From assembly GCF_932294415.1 (NCBI RefSeq), contig NC_065539.1, forward strand, positions 54,331,501 through 54,395,500: a stretch of DNA of 64,000 bases, written 5' to 3'. Below, one piece after another: positions 34,954-47,305 of this stretch (position 1 is the first letter of the stretch; each line of letters opens with the position of its first letter). Source of the stretch: Quercus robur. Its lineage: Eukaryota; Streptophyta; Magnoliopsida; Fagales; Fagaceae. A program made the translations under genes and the position numbers. The notes below the pieces were generated by a model, which had not been told where the DNA came from, made no database searches, and saw only the letters and a list, made by a program, of their open reading frames with translations.

Positions 34954-35632
34954 GTGTTGCTGACTTGTCCCTAATTTAATTCTTTCAATTGTTTGTGGAC
35001 ATGTTTTGTTTCTGTTTTTGGTTGTGTTTTTTTTTTAGTTTTTTTATTAAAAAAAATCCAAAAACATTGAAAAATTTCAAAAAGACAAAAATATTTTATT
35101 TTGAGTCTTGTTTTATTTTTCTTGAGGATTACATGAGTTATGATATCTCTCTCTTGATTTAGAACATGCTTGACATTGTGGAGAAACTTGAATAATATGT
35201 GTTAAATAAGTGCTAAGCTATTTCTGATTTTGTGTGAGTATGTACTAGTTTGTACATGTACTCATGGGTTAATTAAGAAATTGATATTTCTTATTTGTGT
35301 ACCCTCTATAGCTTAGTTAAGCACTGTCATGCATTGCATTTGCATTGTTCATTTAGCATAAAGTGTGCTTTTTGTTTTTGGTTATAAATTTTTTTTACCA
35401 AAAAGTTTTTTGTATTTTGTATTTCACATCTTGGATTTAAAATCAAGGATTGGCCATATTATCTTTACATAACAAGTTTATGTACCTTGTTTAGCTTTGA
35501 TGAGCTTTTTTATTGCACTTGACTAATTAAAGCTTTGTAGTGCATGTTGTGTGGGAAAGATGTTTATGGTGTTTATCACTTTGTCTTAATCTTAAAGTCA
35601 CATGTTATTTGACTGTCGGACTTGATCCTTTT

Positions 35633-35665
35633 GAGAAAGGCATAAATAACCATCTCACCACTGTT
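35633..35665 (+). other. 33-nt non-coding block identical in copy II
   Basis: The block runs from GAGAAAGGCATAAATAACCA to CACCACTGTT and is identical to 52482-52514, although the surrounding spacer is strongly diverged. It is followed in both copies, about 240 bases later, by a second shared block (GATTGCAA..., TTCTAGGA.ATGT..GAGTTAT, GGTGATAGTC). No ORF covers it in both copies. Confidence 0.85.
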
Positions 35666-37410
35666 CACTAGCCAATCATGAACTAGTGCATATCATAAGA
35701 TTTTGTGCTCGAGAAAGTGTAGCACATGCACGAAAAGAACATAAGGTGAAGCCTCGGTTTAAATTGCTTAATTCTTAAAATTAAAATTGGTGTGTAATAT
35801 TAGGCTTGATGCCAAAATCACATGACTTAAAATTGGTGTGTATATTATGAGGCATAAAATCAAGAAACTTACATGATTGCAAACTTGTTTTCTAGGAAAT
35901 GTAAGAGTTATATGATGTAACTCTTTAGGTGATAGTCTCTTTTAAATTCTATGTGATGAATTTTGTAGACTTTGTGATTGATTTCTATTTACATATCACC
36001 TCACATGTATCTCAAGTTTTTGCTAGTTGCACACACTATACAAGTTACTCTTTGTAAAACTTGGTACATTATATTGTGTGTGATCTTGTTGTGGCCATCC
36101 AAGATTAAAAGTTCCTTGATTTTAATGCAAAATGTGTTTAATGTTTGCACTTTGAGGACAAATTGATTGAAAATCTTGATTTTGGAAGATCTGGGTTGAA
36201 TTCAAGTGTTTTTGAAAAACTTTTCGTCTCATACTCATGCATTTTTTATATAAAACAATGTGCTTTAAGGAGTTTCTGCATTAAAATGCTCTATTTTTCA
36301 AAAATCTGATTTTTCAAGACTTTCGATCGATCGAACCTGTTTTTCGATCAATCGAAATTGCGATTAAAATTTTTGGTTTGAGTCTGCCTGACTCGATTGA
36401 TGTTCGATCGATGCTCGATCGATCGAAACTAAAAAATTTCAGTTTTTAATTATTTGACCAATTTTTTTTTTCCATGCATCATTTGTGTTTAGGATTCACA
36501 TGCATTGCATTGTTTTTGTATCCATCTTGCAGTTTTGCAGTCATATCTCTCATTGTTTGCACACATAAGATGCATACACTTTACTACATTAGGTACTCAA
36601 CTTGATCAAAAAATTGATTGATTAATTTTTGAGCTATGTACTTTCTAGTATATGCTATTTTTATGTGTGAACTGTAGAAAATATTTTTCTTAAAAGATAT
36701 GATGGATAATCAATGTGTAAATATTTTCTCTACTCATGCAACTGTTTATAAGTCACATAGTGCCATGTTTGCATTTTATTGAAAGAGAGAATATTTTTCT
36801 TCATGTGTATCCTCAACTTAGTTTTTTTAAACTTGGTTTGTGTCTTTTTATTTATCTCCAACCCCTTTATTTTTTCCTAAAACTGTTTTTCCCAAAACTT
36901 GTTTTATTTTTCCTATTTTTATAGGGGGAGAAGCTTGTTTTTAACCTTTGTTGTTCATAGGGGGAGTTGTCTTTATTTCCTATAGAGTTGAATTGTTTTG
37001 TGTTCCCTTCTTTCTCTATTTTCTCTTACTCTGTTGCGTATGTTTTCTGTCAACTCTTTGTTTGAGTTGTCTTTGTCAATGTGTGACAAAAAGGGGGAGA
37101 GATTTAGATGAAATGTGTGGAAAATACAAGAATGTTCTGTTTAGGGGGAGTTAACATTGAGTTAACATTATTTTTTATGTATCTAACTTAAGGGGAGAGT
37201 TAGATTGCATATTTGTTAATTTACTGTTTTTGTTTTTCTGTCACACATGCGTTTATGCGTTTGTTCAGTGTTTCAGGAAATATACAGATTGATTCAGTCA
37301 TACTGCTGTCTACACTTGCAACTGATAGATAGTAGTTAGGTTGAATTATTTTTGGGCTATATATAACTTTGAGCATTTCATGTTTGTGATGTGTTTTGTC
37401 ACGGATTGCC

Positions 37411-37422
37411 AAAGGGGGAGAT
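37411..37422 (+). other. Polypurine tract, copy I
   Basis: AAAGGGGGAGAT lies directly before the 3' LTR start TGTTAGG. The upstream context GTCACGGATTGCC is shared with copy II. Confidence 0.85.
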
Positions 37423-38322
37423 TGTTAGGTTCTAAGAAATTAGGAACTAATGTATTAGAACTTCAATTTGTATTATGTTGGCAAACCATGATCAAAACAT
37501 AGAATCTAGATTTAGGCTTGCTCAAAGTATGTTTATTTGTGAAATTGGAATCGAGTGATTGCAGAATTTATTGGACTAAATCTGCAAGGCTCGATCGATC
37601 GAAAATTAGACTCGATCGATCAAACCACGTGCAGATTTAGTTTTCTGCAGAGTTCCAGTTCAGTCCAAACTCTACTTAAACGTATTAGGGTTCAAGTAAA
37701 ACTCTCCTATATATAAGGGAAACCCTAGAACGTTTTTTGAAGTTGTTTTTAGAGAGATTAGAGTGCCTCTTGTGCCTCTTTTTATTTTTAGGGTTTTGTA
37801 CCCAAAGGCTCTCTAAAGGTTGCTCATATTGCGGTTTGTGTAAATCTCTTATGAGATCTAGAGGAGCTTTCCTTCACACAAACTTAGGGTTTTCAAGGAG
37901 GAGATATTTTCTACACCTTGATGATCAAAACAGTTGCTGCTATTAAATTTTAAAGAATATACAAGCGGGGGTGCTCTTAGCTGGTGGGAATCCAAGAATT
38001 TCACGTGGTCGTGTCAGTAAGTTCTACTGGTTAGTAGCATTAGGAAGTTAAGCGAGGGTGCTTGTAAGTCCTTTTGTATGAACTTCGATTCTTTCAAGAT
38101 AGTGGATTCAAGTTTACCTTGAGGGTAGCTAGGTCAAATCCTCCCCAGGTTTTTACCGGTTTGGTTTCCTGGGTGATCATATTGTGTGTTTTATATTTTC
38201 CGCTGCTTTGCATGATTTGATCTTTATATCTGTGATAACCTAGACTTGTTTAATTGGACTAAGTAACAACTTGGCTAATTACCTAGGTTTAATCAATTGT
38301 TTAAGGGGTTTAAAAACTATCA
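37423..38322 (+). mobile_element. 3' LTR of copy I
   Basis: 900 bp, TGTTAGGTTC...AAAACTATCA. It holds TCGATCGATCG words (near 37592-37622), a TATA-like CTATATATAAGG (near 37708) with downstream ORF-poor leader, and TTTTCCGCTGC and AAGGGG...TATCA near the end. All of these have counterparts in the copy II LTRs. Confidence 0.8.
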
Positions 38323-41300
38323 AAATTGTTGGGGGAAAGTAATCAAAACTTCATTTGTTTATTTCTACTTCTTTAATCTCTATCCTGATTTTATAGGCTG
38401 AATTATGATTCTGTTTTAGTGATTTGAATGTTTGATGATATTATGGTTTATTGAATGTTTAATAACATATTTTAGTATGTTTATTATAGGTATAAAAATA
38501 CCCAAATGAAATTAAGGTCCATTGCTATTTGTTGATGATTTTGTAAGAATATGTACTGAAGCTGTCTCTGTGACAGATTTGATGTTTACAAAAAGAAAAA
38601 TATGTATTAAATCATATTCTTTGAATTAGGATGCTAGGAGTAGTTTTTATGAATTCTAAGACACACATGATTGTTATAGAAGTGGTCTCACAGAATTTGG
38701 ATGAACATAAAAATAAAGGTTTAATTTTTAAGTTGCAAGAAATTCTGTCAGGACAGATTTGAGTATGCTGTCTTGTGTGATTTTTAGTAAATCATGGGTT
38801 TATTCTTTGACTCCGAAATTTTTATGGTTTATACTGGACATACAGGGGAGTAGTTATGTAAAACTTAATGACAATTGGATGTGTGTGGACAGCCCGTATG
38901 TATTTTACAAATGGAGCATATGCTGCTAAAATGAGCAGTGAACAATATACGCTACACCTGACTTTGTGGATTTAATTCTCAAGTTAGGGTGAATTTTTTG
39001 AGCTATAATTTAATATGCTCATCCTTTGGTATGTTAGAATCATATATAAATTTTATGAATTGGTTTCTCTATGATTTAGTATATCATGTTGTTTGATGAA
39101 GGTATTTTGTATTTGTGGGAACCTCTTTGAGGTGGGATTAGGACTTCCTTGATTTTAAGAGATAGGCTTTGAGATGAATGTGTAAATTTATGATAAGGAA
39201 TAATTGATAGTAAGTAATAAGCTTTGATACTTGGTTTAGGTGTTGCCAGTTCCCCAGGTTTAAGCTCCGTCGATTGTAGGCTCTCGGTTCCTCTGCTTTC
39301 AAGTAAGGGATAAGTTATATGGGTATTTGGTAAGTCATGAGGTTATTTTAAAGTATATTATGCATTAAATGGTTTTTTGATTAGAGATATGACATGTAAT
39401 CATTATTCTGACAAAGATATGTTCGTGAGCTTTCGAAACCTTATATATATATATATATGATTTAAGCATATTAATGCTATTACTGATTCCACAAACATGA
39501 TGTTTAAAGAAAAGAATGGAAATGCTATTATTATGAAATGTTATGCAAAATAAGAAATTTCAGTATGATGTAAAGTATGAAATGTTTTCGGGTTATGTCC
39601 TCCGGTGATCTAAACTCGGCTAGTAGGGGTTAATTACTAGATTTCCATGGAAAAATGTTATCTATTTGGCCATTTAAAGTAGAGGAAATGGGGCTGCCCA
39701 TAACTCTAGGCCATTTAAAATAAAGGAAATGGGGTTGCTCGTAACTCTAATCTGAACAAGGCCTTCTTCCCAATGTGTACGGACAACGGGGAGGAATAAA
39801 ACCTTGAGGAGATGTGCCATCAGGCCTTTCAAAGAGGACAATATCATGGACACGAGGTCACCCAAATGTGATGAGACCTTCTCTGTACAGACTTATCAAA
39901 TATGGACTAATCAATAAGTTATTTATGAACAGCTATGTTATGTTATTAATCATGAGAGAATTATTTTGTTTAAATGCATTGTGAAAAGTAAAAGCTCTCA
40001 TGGCAAGAAGAAGTTTCTAATGAAAAAAAAACCTATTCATTAAAGATAAAAGTTTTTGAAGTTCTATTGTGCTATAAAGATAAAGCTTCTGATGAAAGTA
40101 CAAGTTATGTATAAAAGTTATCCGATATCTGTTCTTTATGAAATGTTAAGTTTTATGATTATGAAAGTTATAATATTTTTCGGGAAGAGGTTTATAAAGA
40201 AAGGTTTTCTTATTGAGTCAAAATGTTTCTAGTTTAATACAAAGTTGTCGATTATCTGATATTATTTTGTAATAAGAATATACATGTGGTGACTTTGTAG
40301 GAAATGAAATAAGCTTAATCCGAAAGGTTTTGGTAATATTAACCTGATAAGAAAAATGAGAATAATTATTTTCTATGAAGAGCGTATGAGCTATTATTAT
40401 AAATAGTATAAAATACTATGCATGAAAAGATGTTCTCCTGTTCAAATATTCATAGAATGAAATGATTTGATTTACATGCATCCTTATTGAATTCTCATAT
40501 ATCTTACCTTTACTGAGCTGTGTAGCTCATCCCTTCCACTCTTTCAGTTAGCAGGTTTTATTTTGGAGCAGAGGGAGCCTTAGTCAAGTTTGGAAGGAAC
40601 TGATTTTAGTTTTATATGTATAGATCCTAAATTAGTAATTTGATGTTTAGCTTTGTGGTATTGTGTATTTTAGGATCTAATGAAAGTTGTGTACCTTAAA
40701 GTATTAAGAGATGTATTATGTGAAAGTGTGGAAATTAAATGATTGGTGGATTATGTTATATTTCGAGTACAGTGTAGATGCTCTGACTATCAAGTGAAAA
40801 ATTATATCAAGAAGTAAAGAAACAAAAATGAAAAGAAAGAGGAAAGCTTTTGTAAAAATTTTCAAAAAGTTAGTTGGTTCTTGTTAATATCAGGTTTAGG
40901 CTTGATATTGGCATGTCGGTCATGGTCACAAATCCGGGTACCGGGTTTAGGGCGTGACAGAGAGTCTCTCTCTCTTTGTTCTCTCTTTGTTCTTTAAGAC
41001 TAATTTTTATCTGTGATTGGCTGAAACTTTAACTTTATTAATATTTTGCTTGGTTTTTGACTTTTTGAATTTGGCTTTATCTTATCCATTGGTGTTGGTA
41101 TGATATTAATTGTCTTTTAGTGTAATGTGTATTGTGATTTGTGATTGTGAAATTTTTTGATTGGCAGCTGGCTCTTGTGATTGGGGGTATCAAGCATGAG
41201 GCTTATCTGTTGAGTGGGATATTTGAATTGGGGGAAGTAAATGCACATGAGATGAGATGTGTGCTAGTGCAACTAATAAACAATAATTTAATTAACTAAT

Positions 41301-41538
41301 AATTAATTGGGAAAAGCAACTAATAAACAATAATTAATAATTTAATTAATCAATACATTATAAAAGACAAACAAATTAAATTATGTTAGGCTAAACAACA
41401 ATTAATAATTTTATAGTTAATGAAATAACAATATAACAAATTATAGTTTATTTTATTCTTTTGCTGCCCTGGGAAAAATTCTTGGGAACTTATAGGAACA
41501 TCTTGGGAAAAATTCCTGGAGTCACCACTATACTAGAT

Positions 41539-42335
41539 ATTCTCTGGTCTATTGTTTTACAGGTCTTCATAAGACGCTATTAAAAGATATTTCATTTTTA
41601 ATGACTCTTCACTGATGTGTAGGCTTTGAGGTCATTAGTATTCAGCTTCATTCTTCTCTACATTTGGGTCTTTGTAATTTTTTATGTTGGTTTTCCGGGT
41701 TGTACTTTGTTGTTTGTATAATGAAGAATATTAAAATATTGATGGGTCTTTGTAATTTTTTATGTTGGTTTTCCGAGTTGTAGTTTGTTGTTTGTATAAG
41801 AAAGGCGTTGGGAACTCAATTTCACTTGGTCTTTGGGTTCTTACGTAGTATTGTGTGACTCTCCTTTGTTACTATATTTTGTCATTTAGTGTGACTCCAT
41901 GTAGTATTGTGTGACTCCTTTTTTTCTTTTAAAAAAATTGTTAGTCATTGAATTAGCATCAATTGATTCATCACCAACACGTACATTATGGGACCAACCT
42001 GGATTCTCTGTTGTTGCTGCTATTTGATTATCAAAATGCTATTTTTGTTTCCCCCATTGGACCTCCTCGGTGAAGTTCATGTTGCTTTCTTGGCCCTCAA
42101 ATTGGCAGTTCATCACCATTTCGTCTTTTTTTTTTTGGTCATCTATTTTAGTAGTCATTGAATTCAATGGAGTTATAGTTTAGTCATCATTGAATTCTAG
42201 TAAGTCATCATTGATATATTTTTTTAATTTAGATGGCTGCTCTAACTTAGAGTTTAGAAAGAAAAAAAAAATTTATTTTATCGTGATTTAGATTCTAAAA
42301 GGAAAGAAAAAAAAAATCTTTTAACTCCCACGTAA
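41539..42335. other. Spacer, no gene recognised
   Basis: It contains a ~60 bp repeat (GGGTCTTTGTAATTTTTTAT, TATTTTGGTTTTCCG.GTTG; near 41665 and 41742). A possible exon start after TTTTACAG near 41561 could not be linked to a gene. Confidence 0.4.
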
Positions 42336-42352
42336 AATAGTGCCTACCAAAA

Positions 42353-44747
42353 CGAGAGGGAAAGTGGGGTACATGGCACTTAAAATCGACCTAGAGAAGG
42401 CTTATGATAAGCTGGAATGGAGCTTTATAAAAAGCATGTTGAGTAGATTTAATCTCCCAATTAGTCTCATTGAGATTATAATGAATTGCATCACCACTGT
42501 GACAAGTTCTATCCTCTTTAACGGCGGTAGCTTGGAGCCATTTATTCCGACTAGAGGAATAAGACAAGGGGATCCCCTATCCCCGTATATTTTTATCATG
42601 TGCATGGAGTATCTTGGCTAGTTAATTCAAGATAAATGCGAAGAGGGTGTTTGGGGACCAGTGAAAGCTTCTAGAAGCGGCCCTTCCTTTTCTCATCTCT
42701 TTTTAGCCGATGATTTGGTACTCTTTGCCAAGGCTAATACGGAGAATTGTATGGCGGTTAAAGAAGTCCTGGACAAGTTTTGTATGGATTCAAGTCAGAT
42801 TATAAGCGATGCAAAGTCTAGAGTCTTCTTCTCCCTAAATATTGGTCAGGATGTAGAGGAAGCCTTGGTCTCCATTCTCGGGTTTCAATAAACTAGTTGT
42901 TTGGGGAAGTACCTTGGATTCCCAATTAGACATCGTGGAGGATCGAATCAAGACTTAAATTTTGTGTTAGATAAAGTTAAATCGAAACTAAAGTTAAATC
43001 GAAACTAGCCGGGTGGAAGGCAAACCTACTGTCTATGGCAGGAAGACCAGTCCTAATTCAAGCTGCCTCTTCGACTATACCATCTTATGTGATGCAGAGC
43101 TGCATGCTACCTGGGAAGGTGTTAGAGGGCATTGATAGAGTAAATAGGAATTTCCTATGGGATTCCTCAGAAAATAATAAAAAAATGCATTTGGTAGGTT
43201 CGAGAAAGGTTACTAGGCCTAAGGAAGATGGGGGGTTGGGCCTCCAAACAGCCAGGGGCAGGAATACGGCCTTTCTTGCAAAACTAAATTGGCGGTTCCA
43301 TACTGAAGAAAAAGCACCATGGGCAAGGGTGCTAAGAATGAAGTACTGTAATCATCAACAGGTGAATTCTAGGAATATTAACAAGTTGTCTAGCTCTAGA
43401 GTTTGGAAGAGTTTGAAAAAGGGTGAAGATATTTTCAAGAAAGGTATTAGATGGTTACCTGGGGCTGATAGTAATCTGGATTTTTGGCATGATAATTGGT
43501 TAGGGATTGGGCCTTTAAGGTATGCCATACAGGGTCCTTTGACTCTTGAATCTGTTGGGATGAAGGTTAAGGAAGTGGGTCATCCTGGTGGATGGGATTG
43601 GGATAGAATGCAGGTGGAGTTGCCAAATGATATTAAAAGGGCCATTCAAGCCACTCCAATACCCTTAGCAGCAAGAACAGAAGATAAATTGGCTTGGAAG
43701 TTATCGTCTAAGGGTGAGTTTGACTTAAAGATAGCGTATTCTCTGACCTTGCCTAACCTGGATGTGCCTTTTGGGGGGAGGTGGATTTGGAAGCTCAAAA
43801 CACTGCCAAGAATTCAATTTTTTGTTTGGCAATGCATGCACCACAGCATCGGTGTAAGGGAGTGTCTCTCGGCAAGAGGTATGACTATTGAGAATTCTTG
43901 TCCAATCTGTCTTAATAGTCCTGAAAGTATTATCCATGCTTTAAGGGATTGCCCCTCAGCTAAAGCCATTTGGCACCAACTTGGTGTTCTTCCCTCGGAC
44001 CCAGTGTTTTTTGCGGAAAGCCTTAAGGAGTGGTTGGTTTCTAATTGCAATGCTAAGTCGAGCCATAGGCTAGGTCAGCTGCCATGGTTTCAAGTATTTT
44101 TGTTCGCAATATGGATGATCTGGAAAAATAGAAATCATCATGTGTTCAAAGGTGAAGTGCAGAACCTGAATGTTGCTAAGGAGATTTTGGGCCGAGTCAT
44201 GGAATATAATTATTGTGCAAGCAGTCATACAGCAGCAAAAAGAGTGGTGTTGAAAAGCATTAGATGGGAGAAGCCTAATACCGGCTGGAAGAAGCTCAAC
44301 ACGGATGGCTCTTCAGTTGATTCCCTCGGTTTGGCTGGAGGTGGAGGTGTAGTTAGAGACGAACAGGGTAACTAGATGCTTGGTTATGCCAGGAAAATTG
44401 GTCCAGTGAATAGTTGTCTAGCTAAGTTGTGGTCCCTTAGAGATGGGCTAATCCTTTGTGTGCAAGCCCAGGTCCAAGCACTAATTGTGGAGATGGATGC
44501 CAAAGCCTTGGTGGATGCGTTCTCAAACCAGACTAAATCTAATGTTGTTAATTCTTCATTGATGGAAGATTGCAGACATTTAGCTAGTCAGATTTCCCAA
44601 GTAAGTTTTAGACATGTTTACAGAGAAGCAAACATGTGTGCAGATCAATTGGCGAAGTTAGGAGCGTCCATGGAAAATGATTTCGTTGTATTCTCTAGTC
44701 CTCCTGTGGGTATTGTTCCCTTTGTTGAAGCTAACTGCCGTGGGTAG
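42353..44747 (+). pseudogene. Broken LINE ORF2 (RT, zf-RVT, RNase H)
   Basis: Order: the RT part starting GKVGYMALKIDLEKAYDKLE, then GIRQGDPLSPYIF and the catalytic LADDLVLF (the family has FADD; the two Asp remain), then the thumb region, a zf-RVT domain (FVWQCMHHSIGVRECLSARG, CPICLNSPESIIHALRDCP) and a plant-type RNase H (KLNTDGSS, EMDAKALVDAF, YREANMCADQLAK). Damage: TAG at 42619, TAA at 42889, a 17-bp tandem duplication at 42973-43006 that shifts the frame, and TAG at 44373. It is not functional. Confidence 0.92.
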
Positions 44748-44826
44748 TATGTAAACAGGCTTTGTCCTGTATCTGTTTCCCCTGTTTAGTTGTTTTATGT
44801 TACATCCTTTTCTACCAAAAAAAAAA
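42353..44826 (+). mobile_element. 5'-truncated L1-type LINE with target duplication
   Basis: The insertion begins inside the reverse-transcriptase domain and ends in a poly-A run (44818-44828). A target duplication of ~16 bp, AATAGTGCCTAC(C)AAAA, flanks it (42336-42352 and 44827-44842). This is the usual outcome of target-primed reverse transcription. It belongs to the same family as the LINE at 56396-63459. Confidence 0.92.
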
Positions 44827-44842
44827 AATAGTGCCTACAAAA

Positions 44843-45331
44843 TAGGACCACACTTTGTTATCATTATCCTTTCCATATCATTATCTTATCTTATCTTATT
44901 TAATGTTTTCTTTTCTTTTTGTATCAAAAAAAATATTTTCTTTTCTTTTATTTGGTCAGTTTGATGGGTGTTTAACCCTAACTCTTTTATCACTTTTAGG
45001 TTGACGAATGCACAAATTTATTGGATTGCATTGAGGAGGCATTGGAATGGAATATTAGATAAGTTTGGGTGAGATTCAAACCTCACATGAAGTGGTTGTT
45101 ATCTAAGAAATTGTTGTAATTTTTTTTTTAATTGTAACAGAAAGTATATTTATCATTTGTATAATTCTATGTGAAATTCAATATATTTTTTTATATAATT
45201 ATTAATTTACTACTCCATTAAAAAAATTACGTAATTTATGGATATGTAGTGAGTGGCTACCTTTTAGAACTAAAAAACTAAAATTTTGGATTAAACAAAA
45301 ATTGATAACTGTGAGCCTTTCCTTTAACACG

Positions 45332-45381
<50 letters not shown>

Positions 45382-46795
45382 AGGTAGTTGCTAAATTTTA
45401 AATATAAACCATTTTTAACTTTTTATTATGGATGTATACTACATTACTAAATTTTAGGATTAAATTTAACTTGATAACTGTCATAAATAAATATAAAAGA
45501 ACAACAACAACACCACCAAAAAGAAAAAAAAATGTGGATGCACGTCTGGAAGCCTTTCTTTAACCCAAAAAAAAATTTTAAAATAACAAATATCTAAGTC
45601 TTTTACCGTAAAAGGAAAAAAATGGTAGTTGCTAAATTTTAAATATAAGCTTTTTTTTTTTAAGTTTTTGTTATGGACGTGTAGTACATGGCTAAATTTT
45701 AGGATTAAAACACTACATTTTAGGATTAAATATAACTTGATAACTGTCACAAATAAAACAACAACACACCAAAAAGAAGAAAAGAAAAAATGTGGAAGCT
45801 TCTATATTAACAGCATAATCAACTACACATATAACATCCTATTTCAAGTTCACTACCAATTTAAAGATAGATAGTTGCTTATAAATTCCAAAGGGTAACT
45901 CAATTGTGTGACACGAATGAATTGAACAAACAATTGCACATAAATTAAACAATACCTGCCTGGATTTCTTCGTCTCTCCGTACTGTTGTTTCCATTTTCA
46001 ATCCTGGTGATTTAAAGACCCCTTCTTCCTGATATAAAATTTAAAATATATATATCAAAACCATAACTTTCCTAATACTCCTTTTAATTATGCTAGTATT
46101 ATCTATCTATCAACTCAAGAATTGTGAACCCTTTAGAATGTGTAGTAAGTAGCTAAATGTTAGGATAACTCTAACAAAAAGGAATAGATATGGACTTAAA
46201 CAAGCTTAATGTTGCTCTTTCGAGCTTATGTACTCAATTACTCGGCAAATGTGCACTGAGTAATTGATTGTGATAGACCTCTCTTTGTTGTCATATTCCA
46301 ATATTGCTGGTTTAGTAAGAATTAGATGAACGTACTATCCCAATATTGGTGGTTTAGTAAGAATTAGATCCACATACTACGTCGAAATGACACAAACAAA
46401 TCTTAATTATTAAATCGCTCTCATGTATTGATGTTGTATGAATCATGCTTACCTTGGCTTATGTTATGAGTATGCTTACCAATTCCATGTTTCAGATGTA
46501 GTGAATTATTTTACAGTTTTACTTGATGTAAATATTTCAATTTCCTACATTGATCCATCAACTTCTTCATAATAGCTATTGTAAAGGTCATCACATGTAT
46601 TTGGTAAGTAGTTTTATTGTTACAATTTCATTATGCATTTTTAATATATGCATTATTTATAAGATTTATTTAGAGGATCTTTTTTTTTCTCCCCCTAAAT
46701 GTTAATACTAAATTATAGCATCATCTTCCAATCAATAAAAAGTTGATTATTGCATAAACAAAGTTGGCAAAAATGGATAATAATTACGTAATTTA
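44843..46795. other. AT-rich spacer with local duplications
   Basis: No gene is supported. It holds an A-tract of ~48 bases (45332-45379) and a duplicated ~200 bp segment (about 45383-45590 and 45626-45800), sharing GCTAAATTTTAAATATAA, TTATGGA.GTGTA.TACAT and AACTTGATAACTGTCA.AAAT. A short coding-like stretch after a splice acceptor at 45000 (DECTNLLDCIEEALEWN) has no partner. Confidence 0.45.
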
Positions 46796-46845
46796 TTAGC
46801 CTCTGAGCATGCGCCCATGCACGTGCACGTGCACGTGCTTAGAGA
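46796..46845 (-). mobile_element. Possible Helitron 3' end remnant
   Basis: On the minus strand a hairpin (GCATGGGCGCATGC) is followed by TCAGAGG and CTAA, then T, the layout of a Helitron 3' end. Next to it is a GCACGTGCACGTGCACGTGC run. No matching 5' end was found. Confidence 0.35.
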
Positions 46846-46847
46846 CT

Positions 46848-47084
46848 CTTCTATTTTTTGGATAGAGGTTAATAATTTGTGTAAATTATAATTTGGGATT
46901 AATATATTTTTCAATCACAAAAAAAAAAAAAAAAAAAAAAAACTAGGGCTGTGATATGTATTATGCGTTTGCAAGTGAAATAATTTTTTCATCACACTCC
47001 TAGGTATTTTTGTGATTGAAAAATATATTAATCCCAAATTATAATTTACACAAATTAGTAAACTCTACCCAAAAAATAGAAGAG
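46848..47084. repeat. Inverted repeat with ~72 bp arms
   Basis: Left arm 46848-46919 (CTTCTATTTTTTGG...TTTTTCAATCACA) and right arm 47011-47084 (TGTGATTGAAAAATATATTA ...CCAAAAAATAGAAG) are near-perfect reverse complements. The loop is ~90 bp and starts with a 22-base A-tract. It is probably a foldback MITE; no target duplication was identified. Confidence 0.85.
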
Positions 47085-47305
47085 CATCTGATAAATACAT
47101 TTCTTGTCAATGTTATTGGTCTAGCACTGTGCCGAATCCAAATGTGCTTACTTTTAGCCTGTCCACAATTTTTGTGGGCTGAATCTATCATTACCACCGT
47201 TTGGACTTCTTTGATCGGATCTATTGTACAAGAATCTGATAAAAATGGATCCTAATCCATTAATTTATATCAACAAGGCTTGAGTTTACCGTTATATAAG
47301 AGCAA

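Larger units (their letters stand above)
33047..38322 (+). mobile_element. Pol-less LTR retroelement, copy I
   Basis: The element is bounded by a 5-bp direct repeat AAATT (33042-33046 and 38323-38327) and by TGTTA...CTATCA ends. It has a Met-tRNA-type primer binding site (33971-33982), one intact ORF with two zinc knuckles (34042-34953), about 2.4 kb of spacer, a GGGGGAG polypurine tract (37411-37422) and a 3' LTR (37423-38322). There is no protease, integrase, reverse transcriptase or RNase H. Its 3' LTR and layout match copy II at 50049-56300. The 5' segment 33047-33968 sits where the 5' LTR should be but does not look like the 3' LTR. Confidence 0.75.
32478..40959 (+). mobile_element. ~3.2 kb solo LTR (Ty3-type ends) interrupted by a pol-less retroelement
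   Basis: It begins TGTAACACCC and ends GGGCGTGACA, with a perfect 5-bp target duplication GAGAG (32473-32477 and 40960-40964). After removing 33047-38327 about 3.2 kb remains, without gag, pol or a second LTR. A CTGAGCTGTGTAGCTCATCC block near 40515 and TGTAACACCC...GTGACA ends resemble long LTRs of plant Ty3 chromoviruses (inference). (TATG)n repeats occur at 32640-32680. Confidence 0.75.
31573..41530. mobile_element. hAT-like element carrying an L12 pseudogene, split by nested LTR elements
   Basis: The left end is CAGTGGCGACGCCACG; the right end, reverse-complemented, is TAGTGGTGACTCCAGG, an imperfect inverted repeat. An 8-bp flank TACTGGAT (31565-31572) is matched by TACTAGAT (41531-41538), 7 of 8. 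Both subterminal parts carry GGAACA..CTTGGG / GGAACACCCT words. Removing the nested LTR leaves about 1.47 kb. No transposase is present. A coding-like piece at 41168-41270 (LALVIGGIKHEAYLLSG after a splice acceptor) may be a second captured fragment. Confidence 0.6.

Noticed and set aside
32478-40959. Complete LTR retrotransposon with gag only
   Set aside because: The TGTAACACCC...GTGACA element has no second LTR or primer site of its own. The gag-like ORF belongs to the nested copy I.
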